The notes under the pieces were generated by a model. The model had not been told where the DNA came from, ran no database searches, and saw only the letters and a program-made list of their open reading frames with translations. From positions 1 to 32,407 of the forward strand of contig CADAKQ010000029.1 in assembly GCA_902788555.1 (NCBI GenBank): a DNA stretch of 32,407 nt. Direction: 5' to 3'. The translations under genes were made by a program, and so were the position numbers. This document shows, in pieces, positions 22,989-32,186 of the stretch. Source of the stretch: an uncultured Lachnospiraceae bacterium (lineage in GTDB: Bacteria > Bacillota > Clostridia > Lachnospirales > Lachnospiraceae). Numbering within the stretch: the stretch's first letter is position 1; each line of letters starts with the position of its first letter.

Positions 22989-25900
22989 ATGGACAATTCA
23001 AAGGTTAAAACTAAAGCTAACGGAAATACCGCAAAAAATACACCGCTTATGACTTTTATAAAGGTTATGTTTGGAGTATTTATCATACTGGTATTTTCGT
23101 ATTTTTTTTACAGCCAGATTTTTCTAACGGCAGATTCACCGTCAAGTGGTGATTATAAATACGAAGAATATAAGGGTGAGTGGACTTATGTAAGAGAAGA
23201 CGGTACGAAGGAGAGCCTGACGTTCCCGGGAAAAGTAGATGCAAAAAGGGGTGAAAAGGTAATTCTTGAAACGGTTCTTCCGAAGGATATAACAGGCAAT
23301 AAATACCTGTGCTTTAGAAGCTCAAAGCAGGATATGAGGATATGGATAGATGGTGAGCTAAGGGAAAGCTATAATACAAAAGCTACAAGAATTTTTGGTA
23401 CGACAAGTGCGGTAGCTTATATTTTTATTGAGCTTTTGCCTTCTGATGCGGGAAAGATTCTTACCATGGAGACTGTGACCGATTCTTCATATACGGGTAT
23501 TTTTTATTCTGCATACTATGGAGACAGGATGAGTATCTGGTACAGATTTGTACCGAGATATATGCCTGAGCTTATGGTTGCATTTCTGGAACTGGTTTTG
23601 AGTATAGTAATCATACTGGTCAGCAATATACTTCGTATCAGATTTAACAGAAAAATCGAACTTGCCTATCTTGGATGGAGCGTATTTCTGGGTGCATGCT
23701 GGAGTATATTTAATTCGGAATTCAGACAGCTTTTATTTCCGAATCTTTCTTCGGTAAGTGATATGGCATTTTTTATGATTATGCTTATACCGTTTCCGTT
23801 TCTTATATATATGAATGAGGTACAGGAGGGCAGATACAGAAGCCCGTATATAGTTGCAGGTCTTTTTGTCGTCGTGGATTTTATAGTCTGTTCGACTCTT
23901 CATATTACGCATACCATAGATTTCGCAGATACGATTATAGCGATGGCGGGGGTATGCTTCCTTGTTATATTTATGATAGCTGTTACGGTCGTTATAGACC
24001 TTGTGAAAAAACGCGTAAGAAGCTATTGGATGGTTGTGGCGGGCATACTCGGAGCTTTTTTTGCAGCGGGAATACAAATAGTAAAATATTTTATAAAATC
24101 AAGTCAGTTTAGCGGTACGGTTATGGCACTCGGACTTATATTCCTTCTTCTTATGGCAACCATAGATACTGTTTACAAAATTCTTCATATGGAGAACGAA
24201 AAGCAGAAGGCTGTCATGGAGAGTGAAGCAAAGGCACGTTTCCTTGCCAATATGTCACATGAGATAAGAACACCGATAAATGCAATACTTGGTATGGATG
24301 AAATGATTTTAAGAGAAAGCGGGGAGACTGCTACAAAGCAGTATGCTCTTGATATCAAGCGTGCGGGAGACAATCTTTTATCACTCATAAATGATGTATT
24401 GGATATGTCCAAGATTGAAGCAGGCAAGCTGGAAATTATACCGGTTGATTATGATTTTAGCAGTCTGATACATGACATAGTCAGTATGATGTCCATAAAG
24501 GCAAATGATAAGGGGCTTGCTCTTAAGGTTTTGATAGATAAAAATATTCCTTCACGTATGTACGGCGATGAGATTCGTATCAGACAGATACTTATTAACC
24601 TTTTAAATAATGCAGTAAAATATACGGAAACAGGTACGGTTACGCTTAAGGCGGAAGGAATAACCGATGATGGGATGGAAAGACTTAGGTTTACTGTGTC
24701 CGATACCGGAATCGGTATAAAAGAAGAAGATATATCCAAACTTTTTTCGGAATATGAGAGAATTGAGGAGGAAAGAAATCGCAATATCGAGGGAACCGGT
24801 CTCGGAATGAATATTACCATTACGCTCCTTTCCATGATGGGAAGCAAGCTTAAGGTCGAAAGCGCATATGGAGAAGGCTCGACATTTTCCTTTGAGCTCC
24901 TTCAAAGGATAACAAATGATGAGCCGGTAGGAGATATTGAGGACAGAATAAGAAAGCAATCTCATGAATATACATATGAGGTATCATTTGAGGCACCGGA
25001 TGCGAGGCTTCTTGTGGTAGATGATAATGCGATAAACAGAAGGGTTTTGAGCGGCCTTTTAAGGGAAACAAAGATAAATGTGGATGAGGCGGAAAGCGGT
25101 GAGGAATGTCTTGAAAGAATTTCCCAAAACCATTATGATATAATATTTCTCGACCATATGATGCCGGGGATGGATGGAGTTGAAACTCTCAAAAGGATGA
25201 AGGATACGGAGAACAACAGGTGTAAGGAAACCCCTGTTGTTGCACTTACGGCAAATGCGGTTTCCGGTTCAAGAGAAATGTATATACAGGAGGGCTTTGA
25301 TGAATATCTCTCAAAGCCTATTGTTCCCGAAAAGCTGGAAAAGCTTATAGCGGGTATCTTACCGAAGAGGCTTATAAAGATATCTGATAAAGTAAAAGAA
25401 CCATTGCCGGATAAAGCTGCGGATGAAATAAATTACAGAAAGGATATTGATGGTCTGCCGCAGATAGAAGGGATAGACTGGGAATATGCACTTTCACATA
25501 TGCCAGATGCCCGGCTTCTTAGGGAAACGGTTACTTCATTTTACATCTCCATGGATAAGGAGGCAGAATATCTTCGTAGCTGCTATGAAAAGTTGTTATC
25601 ATTTTATGGTAATGAGCTTGATTTTAACAGCAGGGACAAGCTTATCGACATGGATGAATTGATAGAAGATATAGAGAAGGAATCGGAAAAGGAAGATGAC
25701 AATAAAAAAGCGATGAAGGATGCACTGTCGCTTTATCGAACTAAGGTCCATGCTATGAAAAGCTCGGCTGCCATGATAGGTGCCGTGGAGCTTTCTCATC
25801 AGGCTAAGCTTTTGGAATATGCGGCAAGAGACGGAAGGGTATTCAGAGTGCTTTCCGTTACACCTTCATTTATAAATGAGTGGAACAGCTATAAGGAAAA

Positions 25901-26165
25901 GCTTGTTTCATTTGCTCCTTCTGAAAGTAACGAAAAGAAGGCATATGAGTATGAGGAGATTATAGCCTATCTCAATATGCTTAAAAATGCCATGAATGAT
26001 ATGGATTTAGATAGTGCAGATGAGATGATGGAAGCACTTTTACAATATGAATATCCGGATGAACCTGCGAAGGATATAGAAGAGCTTAAGATAGCGGTGG
26101 AAGCCATAGATGAAGAGCTTTGCAGTGAGATTACAGAAAGGCTTCTTGAGAAGCTGCCCAAGTAA
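22989..26165 (+). CDS. Hybrid sensor histidine kinase (HisKA-HATPase-REC-HPt)
   Basis: This 1058-residue phosphorelay kinase has helix 1 (about 24-46), an outer beta-rich sensor domain (about 50-190, like 7TMR-DISM extracellular regions), then about seven helices (195-400). The cytoplasmic part has HisKA with H424 in NMSHEIRTP, an HATPase domain with NLLNNAVKYTETG, DTGIGIKEED and GTGLGMN, a receiver with D722 in FLDHMMPG and the conserved SKPI lysine, and an HPt domain with H921 in KVHAMKSS. Phosphate can thus run H424-D722-H921 within one chain and on to a second receiver, probably the next gene. GGGGAG precedes the start. The signal is unknown. Confidence 0.93.
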   Translation: MDNSKVKTKANGNTAKNTPLMTFIKVMFGVFIILVFSYFFYSQIFLTADSPSSGDYKYEEYKGEWTYVREDGTKESLTFPGKVDAKRGEKVILETVLPKDITGNKYLCFRSSKQDMRIWIDGELRESYNTKATRIFGTTSAVAYIFIELLPSDAGKILTMETVTDSSYTGIFYSAYYGDRMSIWYRFVPRYMPELMVAFLELVLSIVIILVSNILRIRFNRKIELAYLGWSVFLGACWSIFNSEFRQLLFPNLSSVSDMAFFMIMLIPFPFLIYMNEVQEGRYRSPYIVAGLFVVVDFIVCSTLHITHTIDFADTIIAMAGVCFLVIFMIAVTVVIDLVKKRVRSYWMVVAGILGAFFAAGIQIVKYFIKSSQFSGTVMALGLIFLLLMATIDTVYKILHMENEKQKAVMESEAKARFLANMSHEIRTPINAILGMDEMILRESGETATKQYALDIKRAGDNLLSLINDVLDMSKIEAGKLEIIPVDYDFSSLIHDIVSMMSIKANDKGLALKVLIDKNIPSRMYGDEIRIRQILINLLNNAVKYTETGTVTLKAEGITDDGMERLRFTVSDTGIGIKEEDISKLFSEYERIEEERNRNIEGTGLGMNITITLLSMMGSKLKVESAYGEGSTFSFELLQRITNDEPVGDIEDRIRKQSHEYTYEVSFEAPDARLLVVDDNAINRRVLSGLLRETKINVDEAESGEECLERISQNHYDIIFLDHMMPGMDGVETLKRMKDTENNRCKETPVVALTANAVSGSREMYIQEGFDEYLSKPIVPEKLEKLIAGILPKRLIKISDKVKEPLPDKAADEINYRKDIDGLPQIEGIDWEYALSHMPDARLLRETVTSFYISMDKEAEYLRSCYEKLLSFYGNELDFNSRDKLIDMDELIEDIEKESEKEDDNKKAMKDALSLYRTKVHAMKSSAAMIGAVELSHQAKLLEYAARDGRVFRVLSVTPSFINEWNSYKEKLVSFAPSESNEKKAYEYEEIIAYLNMLKNAMNDMDLDSADEMMEALLQYEYPDEPAKDIEELKIAVEAIDEELCSEITERLLEKLPK

Positions 26166-26193
26166 TGATAAACTTATTTGATGGAGGGAAGAT

Positions 26194-26991
26194 ATGGACA
26201 GGCGGATACTTTTGATAGGAAAACTAAATAAGGTTTTAAGAAATCTGAATGAGATATTGGAAAGAACCTTCAATATGCAGCTTTGTGCCAATGAGTTGGA
26301 TTTGGTAAAGGGTATGACCAAAATTTTTAAACCGGATATGGTAATTATCAGTACAGCGGAATTAAATCATGAGGAGTCTGATATATTTGACTATTATTTT
26401 GGCTCATATAAAAAAATCCCGGTCGTGGTAGTTGGAACTGCTGATGAGTGTGAAAAATATAAAGGATATTTTGAAAACGAACAATTTGAAAAGATGATAA
26501 GACCCGTAGGCAAGAATCAGCTTATAGAAAAGTGCTGTGAAATGATGCATGTATCCTACGAAGATGTTGAAAAGGAGAAAAATCAGGCACTGAAAAAAGC
26601 AGTAGCAAAACGGGATGAAAACAAGCCCAAAAAGACAATTATGCTTGTAGATGACAGTGCACTATCCATAAGGAGTACAAAGGCAATGCTCGAGAAACAC
26701 TATAACATAATGGTTGCAACTTCCGGCCTTAAGGGACTTGAATTAATGCATAAGAAAAAACCGGATTTGGTTCTGCTTGATTATGATATGCCAAAGTTCG
26801 ACGGTAAGGATACACTTCAACATATGCGCATGGATGATGAGTTAAAGGATATACCTGTCTTTTTCCTGACTGCAGTCGCTGACACACAGCATATAACGGC
26901 GGTATTAAAGCTGAATCCCGAAGGATATTTCTTAAAGCCGCTTGAAAAGGAAAAGGTGCTTATGGCGATAGAGGAGCATCTTCAAGATTAG
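26194..26991 (+). CDS. Pseudo-receiver plus receiver response regulator without output domain
   Basis: This protein has 265 residues. The first half (1-118) has a receiver-like fold but lost its active site: PDMVIISTAELN has no phosphoacceptor aspartate, and the usual KP is RP. The second half (about 148-265) is a complete receiver with VDDS, D196 in LVLLDYDMP, a threonine in FFLTA and LKPLE. There is no DNA-binding or enzyme output domain, so it should act by protein contact or pass phosphate on. It starts 28 bases after the hybrid kinase and should accept phosphate from H921. Confidence 0.88.
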   Translation: MDRRILLIGKLNKVLRNLNEILERTFNMQLCANELDLVKGMTKIFKPDMVIISTAELNHEESDIFDYYFGSYKKIPVVVVGTADECEKYKGYFENEQFEKMIRPVGKNQLIEKCCEMMHVSYEDVEKEKNQALKKAVAKRDENKPKKTIMLVDDSALSIRSTKAMLEKHYNIMVATSGLKGLELMHKKKPDLVLLDYDMPKFDGKDTLQHMRMDDELKDIPVFFLTAVADTQHITAVLKLNPEGYFLKPLEKEKVLMAIEEHLQD

Positions 26992-27000
26992 AGGAAGAGA

Positions 27001-27029
27001 TTGAAGGTGATTTGGTTTTGGTATATAAT
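27001..27029 (+). promoter_or_regulatory. Promoter of the secreted repeat protein gene
   Basis: TTGAAG (27001-27006), a 17-base spacer and TATAAT (27024-27029). Transcription would begin near 27036, about 39 bases before the ATG at 27075, so the gene can be expressed apart from the kinase operon. Confidence 0.65.
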
Positions 27030-27074
27030 TATGTATATTTTGGCAAAGATGCCATTAATATAAGGAGGTATAAG

Positions 27075-29042
27075 ATGTTTAAAACAAAACGTAAGGGCAG
27101 AGTGAAAGCACTTGCCATAGCAGGAGCTATGATGCTCTCACTTGCTCAGACAATCAGCTTGCCTGCAATTGATGTAAAAGCAGCATTTGAGGCAAAGCAC
27201 TATGACATCCGCGAAAATGGCGGAAAGTGGAATGGTTACTACTATGTACTGGATGGACAGCTTGTAACGGATGCTTTTTTCTGTGACGGAGAGTACACTT
27301 ATTTCTTACAAGCTGATGGCTCACCTATGAAGGACAGGCTTACCTACCATCCGGATGGAGAGCATATCATTTACTTTGATGGACAAGGTCATGAGGTTTT
27401 CAGTAACTTCTATAATGTAAAGAAGAGTATATCCGGAGATGAGGTTGATGATTTATGCTTCTTCGATGTATACGGTTATATGTATGTTAATTTCCTTACC
27501 TTTGATCAGGAAGGTAAAAAGCTTTATTATGCTAACCCATACGGTGTTATGGATAAGGGTACATGGTTTCAGTTTGCTGCAGATGCCGGAGAGGTTGCAG
27601 CAGCATACGGTGCCGGTGAAGGTACCTGGGCATATGCTTATAAGGACGGACGTGTAGATCCGAACAGTATCGGTAAAAAGGATTCCTACACTCCTGTGGA
27701 AAAGGTTACAAAAAGCAGTACTACATATCGTGCTGACGGTACGGTAAAGTATCAGTCCGTTATGAATGATAAGGGTAAAATCGTAACTTCAAATGCGCTT
27801 CGTGCCGATGGCACGGTATATTCATCATCAAATTATGAATATGATGAAAACGGTGACTCTACAAAGACTACAACTACATATTTTGACGGATATTCAGATG
27901 TTAATACATACGGAGACAAATCGTACACAAGCACCAGCTATACACAGATGGGTGGAACACTTAGCTCATATGTATCAAAGACTAACGAAGACGGAAGCCA
28001 TGAATATATAAGCTACAGACATGACGGTTCAGTAGATCATAAGAGCTATACCGATAAAAACGGTAGCACTTCAGAAGGCTTTAAGGCTGACGGAAGTCCT
28101 TCATGGAAGGATGTCCAAGTATATGACAATGCAGGAATGACCGTAAAATCCGAAAGCTATTGGAATGGAAAGCTTCAATCGGTAACAGAATATCTTGACT
28201 ATGGTTATACAATAAAGATAACCTCTTATGATGATGAGGGCAATGTGACAGGATGGTCTGTTAAGGATTATTCGGGAGAAACCGGTAAGCTTGATATAGA
28301 GCGTAAGTATGATGCTGAAGGAGCATACCTTGGTAAGACGGAATATTATTTTGATGATGAGCATAATAATATAAGAACGGTAAGTTATGATGCTGAGGAT
28401 AAGGTTATCTCAGACAATAAAAATGATAATAATTCTGATTACAGTGAAGAGTATGATTCTAACGGAAGATTGGCAAAATCAATTTCAACCAGTACAAGTA
28501 CATGGACTGATGCAGACGGAAAAATAGAAATACATAATTATAAAAATGTTACAGAATATAATGAATATGAGGAAGAAATTAAACATTCACGTTATGTTGA
28601 TGATGTACTTGATGAGTACTCGATAAAGGAGTATGATGCAAACGGAAATGTGGCTAAATCAACATCTTATGATTCTGATGGTACGGTAACATCATATATC
28701 ATATATCAGTATAATGACTATGGTGCACCTCTTAAGGAGGAAAAACACTTTATATACGAAAAAGAAGGAGACAAAATTAGATCAGAAAAATATTATGAGT
28801 ATGATGAGAAGCAGATATGTACAAGGGTTTACAGAGTAGAATCTTATGATGGAAAAACTTATGATGAAACTCCAAGCCAGTTTGGCGGACTTCATACTAA
28901 AGGTCGTTCTGTAGGTAATGAAATATCTTGGAGAATAGATTTATCATATGTAGATGAATATGATGAGTACGGAAATGTGACAAAAACTATAATGACATCA
29001 GAGGATGGAACCGTTCTTCAGACAACAGTATATGAATATTAA
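27075..29042 (+). CDS. Secreted protein with cell-wall-binding-like and YD-like repeats
   Basis: This protein has 655 residues from the ATG at 27075, 6 bases after AGGAGG (27063-27068); an ATG at 27012 would lie inside the promoter. Residues 1-36 are a signal peptide (basic tip, LAIAGAMMLSLAQT, then DVKAAF). Residues about 40-200 carry aromatic/glycine repeats such as WNGYYYVLDGQLVTDAFF and YFLQADGSPM, like choline- or glucan-binding wall repeats. From about 205 to the end there are about 20 short strand repeats of YDxxGx(5-10)Y type, such as YEYDENGDSTKT and YDAEGAYLGKTEYY, similar to YD or YwqK-like repeats. No catalytic domain or wall-sorting signal is seen. A strong terminator follows. 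Confidence 0.75.
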   Translation: MFKTKRKGRVKALAIAGAMMLSLAQTISLPAIDVKAAFEAKHYDIRENGGKWNGYYYVLDGQLVTDAFFCDGEYTYFLQADGSPMKDRLTYHPDGEHIIYFDGQGHEVFSNFYNVKKSISGDEVDDLCFFDVYGYMYVNFLTFDQEGKKLYYANPYGVMDKGTWFQFAADAGEVAAAYGAGEGTWAYAYKDGRVDPNSIGKKDSYTPVEKVTKSSTTYRADGTVKYQSVMNDKGKIVTSNALRADGTVYSSSNYEYDENGDSTKTTTTYFDGYSDVNTYGDKSYTSTSYTQMGGTLSSYVSKTNEDGSHEYISYRHDGSVDHKSYTDKNGSTSEGFKADGSPSWKDVQVYDNAGMTVKSESYWNGKLQSVTEYLDYGYTIKITSYDDEGNVTGWSVKDYSGETGKLDIERKYDAEGAYLGKTEYYFDDEHNNIRTVSYDAEDKVISDNKNDNNSDYSEEYDSNGRLAKSISTSTSTWTDADGKIEIHNYKNVTEYNEYEEEIKHSRYVDDVLDEYSIKEYDANGNVAKSTSYDSDGTVTSYIIYQYNDYGAPLKEEKHFIYEKEGDKIRSEKYYEYDEKQICTRVYRVESYDGKTYDETPSQFGGLHTKGRSVGNEISWRIDLSYVDEYDEYGNVTKTIMTSEDGTVLQTTVYEY

Positions 29043-29065
29043 TTATAAAGCTTAGCAGAAATTTT

Positions 29066-29109
29066 ATCTAAAAAAAGCCCTCGTTTTTTTACGAGGGCTT
29101 TTTTAGATA
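29066..29109. terminator. Bidirectional intrinsic terminator
   Basis: GCCCTCGT (29077-29084) pairs with ACGAGGGC (29091-29098). The stem is flanked by seven A (29070-29076) and six T (29099-29104), and the outer bases ATCT/AGAT extend it. It can serve both the upstream secreted protein and the convergent GH25 gene. Confidence 0.9.
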
Positions 29110-29139
29110 TGGTACAAAGAAAGGGATATATAATTTTTT

Positions 29140-30300
29140 CTATCTGTTAAGGTATAATACATTAAAATCCACATCTCCCGTTATACCGGGAATCCTTCCT
29201 GTGTTTCCCTGTTGCCACATAATATAATCTCCTGTATAATCGGTTCTGTCGGTGTAGTGTGCCAGCCATACCGGAGAATCAAACTCATTTGTCCACAGAC
29301 ATAAAAGAAAATTTTTGCTGCTATAGAGCATCGCCTCATAACCATAGGAGGTGACTTCATCATAAAAAGTTTTGTAAATATCATTTATATCTTGAAGACT
29401 CATCTCGTAATTTTCAAAATTTAAAAAGTCTTCCCAGTCGTAAGCAATTGGATAATCAAGCTTTTCTCCATCCAAAACACCCATAAGCCATTTGACATTT
29501 TCCTTTACCTCCGAAATACTGCTTTCCTCGGCATGATAGTATATACCTACCTTTAATCCGGCAGCCTTAGCATTTTTGATATAATTGTAATATTTACTGT
29601 CCACATACACACTTCCATCATCATAACCACCGATTCTGATAATAACGAATTCACAGCCTGCTTCCTTGACCTGATTGAAATCAATATCATCCTGCCATCT
29701 TGAAACATCTATACCGACCTCTGTGGCGGAATTTTTATAAGTGCTGATAAAATCATCAAAATCATAGGATGGACGTGGTGTGGACGGTTCAATTTCAGAT
29801 ACAATTTTAACATTCATATCGGCAGTCGTGACATTTCCGGAATTGTCAGTAATTTTTAACTTAAGCGGATATGTGCCAAGTGCTGATGTATCAACCTCGC
29901 CGGAAACTTCAAGCACAGGCACCTTATCTATGTCGTCCGCATAGCCTATATACTTGTGTATATCAAAGCTGTCCCATTGCTTTATTTGAGGCTCATTATT
30001 TAAAATAAGAATGACAGGTGGAGTTACATCCTCCTCAATCTCTGCATCAATCGGGGTAGCTTCTGTTATCTCCTCTGTCGTAATTTCAGTCGTTTCTTCG
30101 GTCGTTTCTTCGGTCGATATCTCGTCAGTAGTTTCGCTATCGGTATTCATATCTGCTTGTGTTGATTCGTTATCTTTATTATTGAAGCTTTTGTCATAAA
30201 TATATCTGCTTGCCAAAATTACACCCAAAATAATGGCTGCTACACCTAAAATTGCAATACATATCATCAGTACCCTAATTATAAAATTCTTACCTTTCAT
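29140..30300 (-). CDS. Membrane-anchored GH25 muramidase
   Basis: This protein has 386 residues from the ATG ending at 30300, preceded by GGGGAAGG; an ATG at 30351 lies at the promoter and lacks a ribosome site. One helix (about 10-33) anchors it. A Thr/Glu-rich spacer (about 48-80) is followed by an Ig-like domain (about 92-165, VTPPVILILNN to TTADMNVKI). The GH25 lysozyme domain fills about 193-386, with D198 in GIDVSRWQ and the D288-x-E290 pair in YPIAYDWED, and ends MWQQGNTGRIPGITGDVDFNV. It would cut the glycan strands of peptidoglycan. Two 12-base repeats lie within the spacer. Confidence 0.88.
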   Translation of the reverse strand: MKGKNFIIRVLMICIAILGVAAIILGVILASRYIYDKSFNNKDNESTQADMNTDSETTDEISTEETTEETTEITTEEITEATPIDAEIEEDVTPPVILILNNEPQIKQWDSFDIHKYIGYADDIDKVPVLEVSGEVDTSALGTYPLKLKITDNSGNVTTADMNVKIVSEIEPSTPRPSYDFDDFISTYKNSATEVGIDVSRWQDDIDFNQVKEAGCEFVIIRIGGYDDGSVYVDSKYYNYIKNAKAAGLKVGIYYHAEESSISEVKENVKWLMGVLDGEKLDYPIAYDWEDFLNFENYEMSLQDINDIYKTFYDEVTSYGYEAMLYSSKNFLLCLWTNEFDSPVWLAHYTDRTDYTGDYIMWQQGNTGRIPGITGDVDFNVLYLNR

Positions 30301-30342
30301 CACAAATACCTTCCCCAAATAATATAAGCCTTTATAGAGATT

Positions 30343-30348
30343 ATTATA
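30343..30348 (-). promoter_or_regulatory. -10 box of the GH25 gene
   Basis: Read on the minus strand this is TATAAT, 43 bases before the chosen start. The -35 is weak. Its overlap with the upstream ATG at 30351 supports the start at 30300. Confidence 0.4.
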
Positions 30349-30417
30349 CATGATAAAAAGACAAATTCCATCATTTTTTTGTACTTATGAAATATGCTGA
30401 CATTAGAGCTGTGCTTG

Positions 30418-30440
30418 CGTTATAGGAAAAAGCTATAACG
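30418..30440 (+). promoter_or_regulatory. Dyad in the metN leader
   Basis: CGTTATAG (30418-30425) and CTATAACG (30433-30440) form a perfect 8-bp inverted repeat with a 7-base loop, followed by a T-rich stretch. A weak promoter, CTGACA (30397-30402) and TATAGG (30421-30426) with an 18-base spacer, would overlap it. It may be an operator or a weak attenuator. I see no SAM riboswitch or T-box. Confidence 0.45.
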
Positions 30441-30517
30441 GGCTATTATTTTTATATATTTTTCAAATTCATATCAAGGTGCTATACTTTCAAGCATTCA
30501 GAGGGGAAGTGATAACG

Positions 30518-31531
30518 ATGATAAAGCTTGAACATGTAAGTAAAGAATTTGAAGCACGCGGTAAAAAGAAAATTGATGCCGTAAATGATGTAAATCTTAC
30601 GATAAATACCGGGGAGATATTTGGTATAATCGGTTTTTCCGGAGCAGGCAAATCTACACTTGTTCGATGTATTAACCTGCTTGAGCATCCAACTACCGGC
30701 AAGGTTTTTTTAAATGATAAAGAGCTTACCGCTGCAAGTGCCAAAGAGCTTAGGCAGGAGAGAAGAAAAATCGGAATGATATTCCAACAATTTAATCTTT
30801 TGGCACAAAAGACCTGTATAGATAACATTACATTTCCGCTTATCATATCAGGTGTTTCAAAAAAAGAAGCGATAGAGCGCGCAAAGGAGCTTTTGGAGCT
30901 TGTTGATTTGAGTGACAAAGCGAAGGCGTATCCGGAGCAGCTTTCCGGAGGGCAAAAACAAAGGGTTGCCATAGCAAGAGCACTTGCAACAAATCCGGAG
31001 GTTCTGCTTTGTGACGAGGCAACCAGCGCACTTGACCCGATAACAACGCGTTCCATACTCGCACTTCTAAAAAAGATAAATGAAGAATTGAAGGTAACCA
31101 TAGTTGTTATAACTCATGAAATGAGAGTGGTTGAGCAGATATGCGACAGAGTCGCAGTTATGAGTGAGGGCTTTATAAAAGAGGTCGGAACAGTAAAGGA
31201 TATTTTCCTTAATCCTAAATCCGATACAGCAAGGAAGCTTATACTTCCTGAGAGAAATCGTTTAGAAAACGGAAAGCGTACCGACATATTAAGACTTGCC
31301 TTTGACGGACAGTCCTCATACGAACCGATTATTTCAGAGCTTACGCTGGAATCCGGTGCATGTGTAAATATACTTGGTGCAAATACTGAGGATATAGGAG
31401 GCAAGGCATACGGTCAGATGCTTATCGAGCTTCCGAATGATGAAGAGGCTGTTAAAAAGATAAAAGCTTTTTTAGATAAAAAACAGATACATTATGAGGA
31501 AGGAGGTAATGCTGATGTCACTACCGATTGA
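30518..31531 (+). CDS. metN: Methionine-type ABC importer, ATP-binding subunit
   Basis: This protein has 337 residues from the ATG at 30518, preceded by GAGGGGAAG; an upstream in-frame ATG at 30479 lacks a ribosome site. Motifs are Walker A GFSGAGKST (39-47), Q-loop MIFQQFNLL, signature LSGGQKQR, Walker B VLLCDEATSALD and ITHEMRVV. The C-terminal 80 residues fit the NIL regulatory domain of MetN, which binds methionine to slow transport. It overlaps metI by 17 bases. D-methionine and close analogues are usual substrates of the family. Confidence 0.92.
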   Translation: MIKLEHVSKEFEARGKKKIDAVNDVNLTINTGEIFGIIGFSGAGKSTLVRCINLLEHPTTGKVFLNDKELTAASAKELRQERRKIGMIFQQFNLLAQKTCIDNITFPLIISGVSKKEAIERAKELLELVDLSDKAKAYPEQLSGGQKQRVAIARALATNPEVLLCDEATSALDPITTRSILALLKKINEELKVTIVVITHEMRVVEQICDRVAVMSEGFIKEVGTVKDIFLNPKSDTARKLILPERNRLENGKRTDILRLAFDGQSSYEPIISELTLESGACVNILGANTEDIGGKAYGQMLIELPNDEEAVKKIKAFLDKKQIHYEEGGNADVTTD

Positions 31532-32186
31532 TACATTGGTTTCCTTACTTAAGGATGGGCTTTTGGAAAGTCTTTATATGACAATAGTATCGACAATTAT
31601 CGCTTATGTAATAGGTATACCGCTGGGAATAATCGTATTTGTAACTGACGCGGGAGGAATACTGAAAAATAAGCCGGTAAACTTCATATTTGGAGTAATT
31701 ATTAATATGATTCGTTCGGTACCGTTTCTTATACTCTTAGTAGCAATGCTTCCTGTAACCAGGGCAATCGTCGGAACTACTATCGGTTCAACAGCAACCA
31801 TAGTTCCACTTGTTGCAGCAGCTGCACCATTTGTGGCAAGAATGGTTGAGTCCTCATTAAAAGAGGTAAGTCCGGGCGTTATAGAAGCTGCCAAGGCTAT
31901 GGGAGCATCCCCTATACAGATTATAACAAGAGTACTGCTTCCTGAGGCAAAACCATCACTTACCGTGGGCTTCACCATCGCCATTTCCACAATACTCGGT
32001 TATTCTGCTATGGCAGGCTTTGTAGGAGGCGGCGGACTTGGAGCAATTGCCATAAATTATGGCTACTACAGGTACAAAACAGACATTATGCTTATTACGG
32101 TAGCACTTTTGATTGTCATAGTTCAGATTTTTCAGACAGTCGGAATGTTTGCAGCCAATAAAATAGATAAGCGAAGCAACAATTAA
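31515..32186 (+). CDS. metI: Methionine-type ABC importer, permease subunit
   Basis: This protein has 223 residues from the ATG at 31515, 8 bases after AGGAGG (31501-31506). It has five hydrophobic segments and the permease EAA loop VIEAAKAMGASPIQII, which docks to MetN. The conserved IRSVPFLILL and AGFVGGGGLGAIAINYG are as in MetI. The usual third gene, the lipoprotein metQ, is not in the window and may follow after 32407. Confidence 0.92.
   Translation: MSLPIDTLVSLLKDGLLESLYMTIVSTIIAYVIGIPLGIIVFVTDAGGILKNKPVNFIFGVIINMIRSVPFLILLVAMLPVTRAIVGTTIGSTATIVPLVAAAAPFVARMVESSLKEVSPGVIEAAKAMGASPIQIITRVLLPEAKPSLTVGFTIAISTILGYSAMAGFVGGGGLGAIAINYGYYRYKTDIMLITVALLIVIVQIFQTVGMFAANKIDKRSNN

Noticed and set aside
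30352-30517. SAM riboswitch or T-box ahead of metN
   Set aside because: The conserved SAM-I core and the T-box sequence are absent; only a short dyad is seen.
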